In this document: one piece after another, positions 1-6,670 of the stretch
How the letters are laid out: every line of letters starts with the position of its first letter
Numbering within the stretch: position 1 is the first letter of the stretch
NCBI GenBank assembly: GCA_964465385.1
Contig: CAYXIM010000056.1
Location: 1 to 12,634 of the forward strand
From: JAAYBY01 sp964465385
Lineage (GTDB): Bacteria > Bacillota > Clostridia > Saccharofermentanales > UBA5734
Direction: 5' to 3'
DNA: 12,634 nucleotides
The notes under the pieces: generated by a model
What the model saw: the letters and a program-made list of their open reading frames with translations, nothing else
Told to the model about the DNA's origin: nothing
The model's database searches: none
Translations under genes and position numbers: made by a program

Positions 1-1
1 T

Positions 2-61
2 GTCATGCTCGAGGAAGTGGATGGCCGGGACGGCGTGCTGCTGACCGAACACAAGGAGTAA
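2..61 (+). CDS. pyrR: PyrR C-terminal end (partial): pyrimidine operon attenuator / uracil phosphoribosyltransferase
   Basis: Only the last 19 codons are present, entering from the left edge and ending at TAA. The visible tail contains VMLEEVDGRDGVLL, which resembles the conserved C-terminus of Bacillus-type PyrR (V-x-L-x-E-V-D-x-x-D-x-V followed by a short charged tail). PyrR is an RNA-binding protein that, with UMP or UTP bound, promotes termination in pyr operon leaders, and in many species it also has weak uracil phosphoribosyltransferase activity. Its stop lies 3 nt before pyrB, and the AAGGAG that would serve pyrB is inside its last codons (53-58). Position directly ahead of pyrB supports the call, but with so few residues it rests on the tail motif and context. 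Any PyrR-binding leader would be upstream of the window. Confidence 0.75.
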   Translation, partial: VMLEEVDGRDGVLLTEHKE

Positions 62-64
62 ACC

Positions 65-997
65 ATGATCTGGAAACAAAAAGATTTGCTGGGCCTGCAG
101 GCCCTGTCCCGTGTGGAAATCGAAAGTGTGTTGGACACCGCCCAGATGATGAAACAGGTGGTGCTGGCTCCCAGTAAGAAAACAGCTCATCTGCAGGGCA
201 AATCCGTTATCACCCTCTTCTACGAAAACAGCACGCGGACCCGCCTGTCCTTTGAGATGGCCGCCAAATACATGGGCGCCGCAGCAGCCAACATTTCTGC
301 CGCTTCCAGCAGCGTCAGCAAGGGGGAATCGCTGGTTGACACCGCCCGGACCATCGATCAGATGGGGACCGATGTCCTGATTATGCGCCACCCGTATTCC
401 GGTTCCTCCCACCTGATTGCGCCTTATCTGAAGGCCTCCGTGGTCAATGCGGGTGACGGTATGAACGAGCACCCCACCCAGGCCCTGCTGGATCTTTTCA
501 CCATGCGCGAGAAGAAGGGTCGCCTGAGTGGCCTGAAGGTAGCCATTGTCGGCGACCTCATGCACAGCCGGGTGGCCCGCAGCAACCTGTGGGGCCTTTT
601 AAAAATGGGGGCGGAGGTGCGCGTGGCCGCTCCAGCGCCCTTGTTACCGCCGGGGCTTGAACAGATGGGAGCCACCGTTTCTTCCAGTGTCTCAGCAGCC
701 GTCAAAGGTGCTGATGTCGTCATGGGCCTGCGGGTCCAATTCGAGCGCATGAACCAGGCCTACATTCCCTCTATCAATGAATATGCCCGTTTTTTCACCA
801 TCGACTCCCAGTTGCTGGCCGGGGCTGATCCCGACCACATCATCATGCACCCGGGGCCATGCAACCATGGGGTTGAAATGACCACCTGCGTCTACGACAG
901 CGAGCAGTCAGTCATTCAAGAGCAGGTCACCAACGGTGTTGCCGTCCGCATGGCCATCTTGTATTTGCTGACGGCAGGAAGGAGCCACAGACGATGA
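65..997 (+). CDS. pyrB: Aspartate carbamoyltransferase, catalytic subunit
   Basis: Cytoplasmic enzyme that joins carbamoyl phosphate and L-aspartate to give N-carbamoyl-L-aspartate, the first committed step of UMP synthesis. The 310 residues match the usual length of the catalytic chain. Visible motifs: the carbamoyl phosphate loop STRTR at 56-60, the swinging-loop lysine K86 in SVSKGES, RHP at 108-110, HPTQALLDLFT at 136-146, HSRV at 167-170, and the C-terminal HPGP at 262-265 followed by NGVAVRMA at 290-297. The start is the ATG 6 nt after AAGGAG (53-58). No pyrI regulatory chain follows, as expected for Bacillus-type catalytic trimers regulated by expression. One oddity: the segment after HPGP reads CNHGVEM where many homologues have (V/I)NRGVE, so the usual arginine is a histidine (H268). 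The gene overlaps pyrC by ATGA. Confidence 0.97.
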   Translation: MIWKQKDLLGLQALSRVEIESVLDTAQMMKQVVLAPSKKTAHLQGKSVITLFYENSTRTRLSFEMAAKYMGAAAANISAASSSVSKGESLVDTARTIDQMGTDVLIMRHPYSGSSHLIAPYLKASVVNAGDGMNEHPTQALLDLFTMREKKGRLSGLKVAIVGDLMHSRVARSNLWGLLKMGAEVRVAAPAPLLPPGLEQMGATVSSSVSAAVKGADVVMGLRVQFERMNQAYIPSINEYARFFTIDSQLLAGADPDHIIMHPGPCNHGVEMTTCVYDSEQSVIQEQVTNGVAVRMAILYLLTAGRSHRR

Positions 998-2271
998 AAC
1001 TGGCCATTCACAACGCACAGGTGCTGGATCCTTCCCGGGACACGGATCTGGTTGACGGCCGTTCGGTTTACATGGAAGACGGTGTCTTTGTTGACAGGCT
1101 CAGCGGACAGCCGGACCGCGAGCTGGACGCTTCAGGGCTGGCCCTTTTTCCAGGCCTGATCGATGCCCACTGCCACCTGAGAGACCCGGGCTTTGAATAC
1201 CAGGAAGACCTGGCTTCGGGAACCCGCTCTGCCGCCAAAGGCGGCTTCACAAGCGTGGCCTGTATGCCCAACACCTTGCCGATTTGCGACCAGGCAGCTG
1301 TTGTCCGCTATATCTTGGAAAAAGCAGAACGGGTGGGCCTGGCGCGGGTGCTGCCGGTCGGCGCACTCAGCAAAGGGCAGCAGGGCCTGGAACTGGCAGA
1401 AATCGGCTTGATGGCAGAGGCAGGTATCGTTGCGGTTTCCGATGACGGACACCCGGTCCGAACGGCCTCGCTCATGCGCAAAGGCATGCTCTATGCCCAC
1501 CAGTTCGGCCTGCGTGTCATTTCACATTGTGAAGACCTCAGCCTGTCCACCGGTGGTGTCATGAACGAAGGGGTCACCTCCACCAGTTTGGGCCTGGCCG
1601 GCATACCAGACCTTGCTGAATCCACCATGGTTGCCCGCGACTTACAGCTGGCAGACTACCTCAACATCCCTGTCCACATTGCGCACGTCAGCTGCCGCCG
1701 CTCGGTGCAGCTCATCCGGGATGCCAAGGCCCGGGGGGTTCAGGTGACTGCAGAAACCTGCCCGCATTACTTCACCTTGACCGACGCACACTGTATCGGT
1801 TTCAGCACCCAAACCAAGATGAGCCCGCCCCTGCGTACTGACGACGATGTCACCGCCATCATTGAGGGGCTGGCAGACGGCACGCTGGACTGCATCGTGA
1901 CCGATCACGCCCCCCACCATGATGACGAGAAAACCGTTCCCTTTCCCCAGGCGCCCAACGGCATCGTCGGGTTTGAGACGGCTTTTTCCCTGGGCTTCAC
2001 CCGCCTGGTGCAGACGGGCAAACTCTCCCTGGCCGACTGGCTGAAAACCATGACCACCAACCCGGCTGCCCTGTTAAACCAGCCCCTGGGCACCTTGCAG
2101 GAAGGCCGGTCGGCAGATGCGATCCTGGTCGACCTGAAGGCCAGCTGGCAGGTTGACCGCAGCCATTTTTTATCCAAAGCCAAAAACACACCCTTTCACG
2201 ACATGCTGCTCAGCGGACGCGTTGTGCAGACCATTTGCCAAGGGAGGATCACCTATGACACACTTTGCTGA
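994..2271 (+). CDS. pyrC: Dihydroorotase, type I, metal dependent
   Basis: Cyclises N-carbamoyl-L-aspartate to L-dihydroorotate in the cytoplasm. It is a 425-residue amidohydrolase TIM barrel of normal length for the family. The metal and catalytic residues are all visible: H59 and H61 in DAHCHLRDPG, D151 in SDDGHP, H178 in SHCED, H231 in HIAHVS and D304 in TDHAPHH. These positions match the numbering I recall for the structurally known Bacillus anthracis type I enzyme, in which an aspartate (D151) bridges the two metals instead of a carboxylated lysine. N93 in MPNT and the AETCPHY block at 253-259 are also typical. The start ATG overlaps the pyrB stop (ATGA), with AAGGAG at 979-984. The 3' end overlaps pyrF by 17 nt, so the two are likely translationally coupled. 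Confidence 0.97.
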   Translation: MKLAIHNAQVLDPSRDTDLVDGRSVYMEDGVFVDRLSGQPDRELDASGLALFPGLIDAHCHLRDPGFEYQEDLASGTRSAAKGGFTSVACMPNTLPICDQAAVVRYILEKAERVGLARVLPVGALSKGQQGLELAEIGLMAEAGIVAVSDDGHPVRTASLMRKGMLYAHQFGLRVISHCEDLSLSTGGVMNEGVTSTSLGLAGIPDLAESTMVARDLQLADYLNIPVHIAHVSCRRSVQLIRDAKARGVQVTAETCPHYFTLTDAHCIGFSTQTKMSPPLRTDDDVTAIIEGLADGTLDCIVTDHAPHHDDEKTVPFPQAPNGIVGFETAFSLGFTRLVQTGKLSLADWLKTMTTNPAALLNQPLGTLQEGRSADAILVDLKASWQVDRSHFLSKAKNTPFHDMLLSGRVVQTICQGRITYDTLC

Positions 2272-3211
2272 CCGCCTGGTTGCTGCCATCCGCAGAACCG
2301 AGAACCCGACGGTCATGGGCCTGGACACGCGCCTGTCCCATATGCCCCCGTCCATGAAAGAAGCCTTTCTGGACCAGGCTTCAGATCCGGTCCAGGCCAC
2401 TGGGGCGGCCCTGGCCCACTTTAACCGCCGCCTGATCGATGCAACAGCCGACCTGATCCCGGCTGTCAAGCTGCAAAGCGCCTGTTACGAGGCGTATGGC
2501 CTGGCTGGCTTGGCCGCCCTGCAGGAAACCATCAACCATGCCCAAGAGAAGGGCTTGCTGGTTATACTGGACGGCAAGCGAAACGACATCGGCAGCTCGG
2601 CAGACGGCTATGCCCAGGCCTACCTGGGCACAAGTGCCTGGCTGGACGACCAGCAGAGACCGGTTTTTGGCGCGGATGCCCTGACCGTCAACGGCTACCT
2701 GGGTTTTGATGGCATCCAGCCTTTTACAGCGCGCTTTTCACCTCGGGGAAACGGGATTTTCGTGCTGGTACGCACCTCCAACCCTTCGGCCGGTTCCTTT
2801 CAAGACCTGGTGCTGGCCGATGGCCGGGCCGTTTGTGACGCCATGGCGGACCTGGTCCAGCAATGGGGCCAGGAGCATATCGGCACCTGCGGCTACTCGG
2901 CAATCGGCGCGGTGGTCGGGGCCACCTGGCCCAGGCAGGCAGAGGCCTTGCGCCGACGCATGCCACAAACGATCTTCCTGATCCCGGGCTATGGTGCCCA
3001 GGGTGCCACAGCCGCAGATGCTGTCGCCGGCTTTGGTCCGGATGGCTACGGCGGGCTGGTCAATGCCTCGCGCAGCGTCCTGACCGCCTGGCAAAAACAC
3101 CAGATGGACCACGAGCTCTATGACCTGGCGGCACGCAAGGAATTAATGCAGATGAAAGAAGCCCTCAACCAAGCCTTAACGGACCGCGCCATGCAGCAGG
3201 GAGGCGGTTGA
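2255..3211 (+). CDS. pyrF: Orotidine 5'-phosphate decarboxylase, long (type 2) form
   Basis: Decarboxylates OMP to UMP, the last step of the pathway. The catalytic block LDGKRNDIGSSADGYA shows the D-x-K-x-x-D charged network (D106, K108, D111). The C-terminal phosphate-binding block PGYGAQGATAADA and the following NASRS are also present. At 318 residues it belongs to the long ~300-aa group (type 2) rather than the ~235-aa Bacillus-type PyrF. The frame is open further upstream to an ATG at 2153, but that lies deep inside pyrC and the protein similarity (MTHFADRL...GLDTRL) begins at 2255, which has AGGGAGG at 2241-2247 with 7 nt spacing; I therefore choose 2255. It overlaps pyrC by 17 nt and ends 4 nt before pyrK. 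Placement between pyrC and pyrK differs from the Bacillus subtilis order, where pyrF follows pyrD. Confidence 0.95.
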   Translation: MTHFADRLVAAIRRTENPTVMGLDTRLSHMPPSMKEAFLDQASDPVQATGAALAHFNRRLIDATADLIPAVKLQSACYEAYGLAGLAALQETINHAQEKGLLVILDGKRNDIGSSADGYAQAYLGTSAWLDDQQRPVFGADALTVNGYLGFDGIQPFTARFSPRGNGIFVLVRTSNPSAGSFQDLVLADGRAVCDAMADLVQQWGQEHIGTCGYSAIGAVVGATWPRQAEALRRRMPQTIFLIPGYGAQGATAADAVAGFGPDGYGGLVNASRSVLTAWQKHQMDHELYDLAARKELMQMKEALNQALTDRAMQQGGG

Positions 3212-3215
3212 AGAC

Positions 3216-4013
3216 ATGCAGACACCACAGCAGCTGGCTTACAAACAGGCCCCCCTTGCTACTGTGCGCCTGATCCGCCCGGACACGGTCATCTTGACCA
3301 TGGAGGCGCCTGACCTGGCTCGAAACGCCCAGCCGGGTCAATTTGTCATGTTAAGCTGTGACTGTTTCTTGCCCCGTCCCATCGGGATCATGGCAGCAGA
3401 CCCCCAAGGCGGGCTGGTGGATCTGGGCATCCAGGTCAAAGGGGAGGGGACACGACAGCTGGCCGCCCTCACACGCGGCAGCAGCCTGTCATTTTTAGGC
3501 CCTCTGGGCCGTGGTTTCCGCTTGCAAGGGTTCGAACGCGTCATCACGGTGGCGGGGGGTACCGGTGTGTTTCCCCTGTACTTTGTCCAGCAGCACAGCG
3601 CCCGAGCGGGGGTGGAGGCCTATGCCCTGTGTGGCTTTCGCTCACCCGATCACAGCCTCTTACACGAGGCCCACCAGGCCCTGGGTTGCCAGACCTGCTT
3701 TGCCTCGGAATCGGGTGGCCTGGACCTGCACGGGACGGTGGCCGATGCCCTGGCCGCCTTGTTGTCCCGGCTGCCAAAAGGGCCGCCGACGCTCGTGCTG
3801 ACTTGCGGGCCCCGGCCCATGATGCAGGCGGTGGCCAGCCTGGCCACTGCGCACGGTTTGGCCTGCCAGGTTTCTTTAGAGGAGCGGATGGCCTGCGGCA
3901 TCGGTGTTTGCATGGGGTGCGCCTGTGAGACCAGGCACGAGCAGCCGGCAGACCGCTACAAGCGTTGCTGTGTGGAAGGCCCTGTTTTTGATTCGGAGGA
4001 CGTCATATGGTAA
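3216..4013 (+). CDS. pyrK: Dihydroorotate dehydrogenase B, FAD/2Fe-2S electron-transfer subunit
   Basis: PyrK partners PyrD type 1B and passes electrons from FMN of PyrD through a 2Fe-2S cluster and FAD to NAD+. The 265-residue chain has the ferredoxin-reductase layout: an FAD-binding barrel with RPIGI at 54-58, a nucleotide-binding fold with GGTGVFPL at 114-121 and CGPRPMM at 197-203, then a C-terminal cysteine domain. Cluster ligands fit C227, C232, C235 and C252 (C-x4-C-x2-C...C-x2-GPVF). Two additional cysteines, C237 and C251, sit beside ligands. AGGGAGG at 3198-3204 lies 11 nt before the ATG and 4 nt separates it from pyrF. The last codons overlap pyrD by 7 nt, as expected for subunits of one complex made in equal amounts. 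Confidence 0.96.
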   Translation: MQTPQQLAYKQAPLATVRLIRPDTVILTMEAPDLARNAQPGQFVMLSCDCFLPRPIGIMAADPQGGLVDLGIQVKGEGTRQLAALTRGSSLSFLGPLGRGFRLQGFERVITVAGGTGVFPLYFVQQHSARAGVEAYALCGFRSPDHSLLHEAHQALGCQTCFASESGGLDLHGTVADALAALLSRLPKGPPTLVLTCGPRPMMQAVASLATAHGLACQVSLEERMACGIGVCMGCACETRHEQPADRYKRCCVEGPVFDSEDVIW

Positions 4014-4921
4014 CAACGTCTGTACAACTTTCCGGGCAAACTTTTAAGAACCCAGTGCTGGCGGCTTCGGGAACAGCCGCCTTTGGACAAGAACTGGCGG
4101 CCAGCCTGGATTGGCGGCAACTGGGGGGCCTGTGCACCACGGGCCTGACCCGGGAGCCGCGTGCCGGCAACCGGCCGCCCCGGGTGGCTGAAACGGCTTC
4201 AGGCATGCTCAACAGTGTCGGCTTGCAAAACCCGGGCCTTGACCGCTTCCTCAAGGACGAATGGCCCGCCCTCAGCCGCCTGGGCTGTCCCGTCATTGCC
4301 AACGTTGCCGGTAACAGCCTGGATGACTACGTCCACCTGTGCCAGCGTCTGGACCAAACGGACGTGGCCGCCATTGAATTAAACCTGTCCTGCCCCAACG
4401 TGCAGACGGGCTGCATGCTGATCGGGGCTGACCCCGAACAGGTTTTTGAGCTGGTCCAGGCGGCCCGGGAGGCGACCGACAAAGCCCTGTGGGTCAAGCT
4501 GACCCCCAATGTCACGGACATCGTCCAGGTGGCACGGGCTGCGGAAAAGGCTGGTGCGGATGCCCTGGTCCTGATCAACACCTTGCTGGGCATGGCCATT
4601 GACCGGTCCAGCCGACGGCCGCTTTTAAAAAACAACACAGGCGGCCTGTCCGGACCGGCCATTAAGCCGGTCGCCCTGCGCATGGTGGCCCAGGTTTACC
4701 AGCAGGTCAGCCTGCCTTTGATTGGCGTGGGCGGCATCATGACCGGTGCCGACGCCATCGACTTCATGATTGCCGGCGCATCAGCTGTTCAGGTGGGCAC
4801 AGCAACCCTCCTGAACCCCCAGGCCTGCCAGCTGATCTTGTCGGACATGGTGGCCATTGCCCGTGCTGACGGGGTGAAGGCCCTGGCTGATTACACCGGC
4901 ACACTTAACTGGTGGACCTGA
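4007..4921 (+). CDS. pyrD: Dihydroorotate dehydrogenase, catalytic subunit, type 1B
   Basis: FMN enzyme that oxidises dihydroorotate to orotate and, with PyrK, uses NAD+ as acceptor. It is a 304-residue TIM barrel of usual type 1 length. Visible features: NPVLAASGTAAFG at 15-27, the substrate-side block TASGMLNSVGLQNPG at 63-77, and NLSCPNV with the catalytic cysteine C129; a cysteine here marks class 1, in contrast to the serine of membrane-bound class 2. The FMN phosphate region GVGGIMTGADA is seen near residues 240-250. Adjacent pyrK makes type 1B rather than 1A. The ATG at 4007 overlaps the pyrK end by 7 nt and is preceded by CGGAGGA at 3994-4000. A 36-nt gap, the longest so far in the operon, follows before the PyrE-like gene. 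Confidence 0.97.
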   Translation: MVTTSVQLSGQTFKNPVLAASGTAAFGQELAASLDWRQLGGLCTTGLTREPRAGNRPPRVAETASGMLNSVGLQNPGLDRFLKDEWPALSRLGCPVIANVAGNSLDDYVHLCQRLDQTDVAAIELNLSCPNVQTGCMLIGADPEQVFELVQAAREATDKALWVKLTPNVTDIVQVARAAEKAGADALVLINTLLGMAIDRSSRRPLLKNNTGGLSGPAIKPVALRMVAQVYQQVSLPLIGVGGIMTGADAIDFMIAGASAVQVGTATLLNPQACQLILSDMVAIARADGVKALADYTGTLNWWT

Positions 4922-4945
4922 AAACCCTTGTGGTACACTGTGCTC

Positions 4946-4951
4946 AGGAGG
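4946..4951 (+). promoter_or_regulatory. Ribosome binding site of the PyrE-like gene
   Basis: AGGAGG lies 6 nt before the ATG at 4958. It decides the start: the reading frame is open back to a TTG at 4928, but that codon has no comparable site and the added residues are not part of the recognisable fold. Confidence 0.85.
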
Positions 4952-4957
4952 CCTGCC

Positions 4958-5842
4958 ATGCACACAACCGACACCGAAAAAAAGCTGATTGCCTTTCTGT
5001 TTGAAACCCAGGCCCTGCGTGCCGCACCTGAAAACCAGCCCTTCTGGTATACATCGGGCAGCTTTGGCCCCTATTACATCAACACACATTTTTTCTTCGG
5101 CGATGCGCAAGCGGCGCAGGCTCTTTTAGCTGAAATTGACGACCGCCTGGCCCAGCGGGAGGCCTTGCTGGACCACCTGGCTCGTCGCACAGCGGCCCAA
5201 TACCAGCGCTCGCCCTGTTACCAGCTGGTCATCGACGCCCTGGTTGACCGATGCCGGGACTTTGACGCCGACATGGTGTCAGGCGGTGAGCGGCGCGATT
5301 TCTTTTTTTCACCAGCTGTGGCCGATCGTTTGCACAAACCTCACGTCAGCCTCTTTAAAGACCGGACCGCCTGGCTCAGCGCCCCGGGTCAACGCCCTCA
5401 AGAACTGGCGGCGGGCGCCCTGGCGGGTGCCCGCATCCTGCATGTGTCTGATCTGGTGACGGAGGCGTCCAGCTACCAGCGGGCCTGGTTGCCGGCTATC
5501 CAGACCCTGGGGGCCCGGGTGGAGCAGACCCTGACGGTGGTCGACCGCCAGCAGGGGGGACGCCAGCTTCTGGCGGCAGCTGGGGTCCAGCTGCAGGCCC
5601 TGTTGACCATCGAACCCCCCTTGTTCCAACTGGCCGCTGGCCAGGGCTTCATCAGCCAGGGACAGCTGCAGCAGATCGAGGCTTTTACGCAAGACCCAGC
5701 CCACTACCAGGCTGCATTTGTCGCAGCCCACCCGCAATTTATTGACCAGGAGCTGGCCGCAGGCGGGGACAGGCGCGTCCGGGCCTTGCGCTTCATGGCC
5801 CGTGACAAGCAAAAACCAACAGCCAAAGGAGAGCAACCATGA
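4958..5842 (+). CDS. pyrE: Divergent orotate phosphoribosyltransferase-like protein in the pyrE position
   Basis: Probably fills the orotate phosphoribosyltransferase step (orotate + PRPP to OMP), because it sits directly after pyrD and no other candidate is in the operon; this is inference from context plus partial motifs. The 294-residue product is longer than usual PyrE (about 180-230). YTSGSFGPYYIN at 31-42 matches the OPRT entry motif (K-S-G-x-x-S-P-x-Y-I-D). SGGERRDFFFS at 108-118 fits the G-G block, and LFKD at 132-135 the following strand. The PRPP loop, however, reads ILHVSDLVTEASS at 160-172: the usual acidic pair is S164-D165 and the T-T-G-G-S turn is T-E-A-S-S. The flexible-loop K-x-x-G/H motif is not evident either. 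It could be a real but divergent family of OPRT, a regulatory PRT homologue, or an enzyme with other specificity. It overlaps the next gene by ATGA. Confidence 0.7.
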   Translation: MHTTDTEKKLIAFLFETQALRAAPENQPFWYTSGSFGPYYINTHFFFGDAQAAQALLAEIDDRLAQREALLDHLARRTAAQYQRSPCYQLVIDALVDRCRDFDADMVSGGERRDFFFSPAVADRLHKPHVSLFKDRTAWLSAPGQRPQELAAGALAGARILHVSDLVTEASSYQRAWLPAIQTLGARVEQTLTVVDRQQGGRQLLAAAGVQLQALLTIEPPLFQLAAGQGFISQGQLQQIEAFTQDPAHYQAAFVAAHPQFIDQELAAGGDRRVRALRFMARDKQKPTAKGEQP

Positions 5843-6654
5843 CCCGGGAACGCATTGTTGTTATTTCTGGTGCCAGTTCTGGCATTGGCAAGGCGCTGGC
5901 CGAGCAGCTGGCTGCTGCTGGAGACCGTGTTTACGGCCTGGCCCGGCGTGTTGAAGACTCAGCCCCAGATGCCACAGGCCGCCTGCTCTATCGGCAGGCG
6001 GATGTGACCGATACCGACCGCATCCAGACGGTCCTCCAGGACATCCTTGTCCGGGAAAAGCGTATCGACCTGCTTGTTTTAGCCGCCGGTTATGGCCTGG
6101 CGGGTGCTGTGGAAGCCATGACGGCCCAGGAGGCACACAACCAGATAGCAACCAATTATCTGGGGGTGTCCAACCTGCTTTCACCGGTATTGACGATCAT
6201 GCGCGAACAAGGTGCGGGACGCATTGTTCTGATCAGTTCGGTTGCTGCGTTCATGCCGTTGCCCTACCAGGCCTGCTATTCGGCCAGCAAGGCGGCGGCA
6301 AACGCCCTGGTTCGTGCCGCGGCCAATGAAAACCGGCCCCATGGCCTGTCGTTCATGGTGGTCCAGCCCGGCGACACCCGGACCGGCTTCACCGCATCCC
6401 GTGTGACCAGCCCCAAAACCCTGACGCTCCCGGATGCGGACCGCTACCTGCGTTCCATCGGGCGCATGGCGGCTGATGAGCAAAAGGGGCCGTCCGCAGA
6501 TGACCTGGCCCGTTGGATCATCCGCAGGATCAATCGCAGGCGCATGCCCATCCAGACCACACCAGGTGCCTTTTACCGCTTGACAGAACTGGCCAACCGC
6601 CTGCTGCCTGTCCGCCTGATCCAGTGGATCCTCTACCGGCTTTATGCCCGTTGA
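5839..6654 (+). CDS. Short-chain dehydrogenase/reductase (SDR), substrate unknown
   Basis: NAD(P)-dependent oxidoreductase of the classical SDR superfamily, 271 residues. The Rossmann glycine motif GASSGIG is at 11-17; an arginine pair (R36, R37) after the second strand suggests, but does not prove, NADP preference. LAAG at 81-84 replaces the usual NNAG, N106 is in place, and the catalytic set is S133 or S134, Y147 and K151 (YSASK). PGDTRTGF follows, as in SDRs where PG-x-(V/T)-x-T positions the cofactor. The C-terminus (about 230-271) is an amphipathic, hydrophobic tail (FYRLTELANRLLPVRL...), which could touch a membrane or form a lid. Substrate cannot be read from the sequence. AAAGGAGA at 5825-5832 precedes the start, which overlaps the PyrE-like stop by ATGA, so it is cotranscribed with the pyrimidine genes. 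Confidence 0.92.
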   Translation: MTRERIVVISGASSGIGKALAEQLAAAGDRVYGLARRVEDSAPDATGRLLYRQADVTDTDRIQTVLQDILVREKRIDLLVLAAGYGLAGAVEAMTAQEAHNQIATNYLGVSNLLSPVLTIMREQGAGRIVLISSVAAFMPLPYQACYSASKAAANALVRAAANENRPHGLSFMVVQPGDTRTGFTASRVTSPKTLTLPDADRYLRSIGRMAADEQKGPSADDLARWIIRRINRRRMPIQTTPGAFYRLTELANRLLPVRLIQWILYRLYAR

Positions 6655-6666
6655 AGGGGAGGGAGG
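6654..6666 (+). promoter_or_regulatory. Purine-rich ribosome binding region deciding the start at 6671
   Basis: An AAGGGGAGGGAGG run lies 4-10 nt before the ATG at 6671. An in-frame ATG at 6644 lies inside the end of the SDR gene with no such site, so 6671 is preferred. Confidence 0.7.
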
Positions 6667-6670
6667 GCAC

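Noticed and set aside
2153..2254. Upstream ATG at 2153 extending the pyrF frame by 34 residues
   Set aside because: It lies inside conserved pyrC coding sequence, has no ribosome site, and the OMP decarboxylase similarity begins at the ATG at 2255, which has AGGGAGG.
4911..4939. Possible promoter before the PyrE-like gene (TACACT at 4934-4939, TGGACC near 4913)
   Set aside because: The -35 match is poor and the spacing of 15 nt is short; the 36-nt gap is explained by a strong ribosome site alone.
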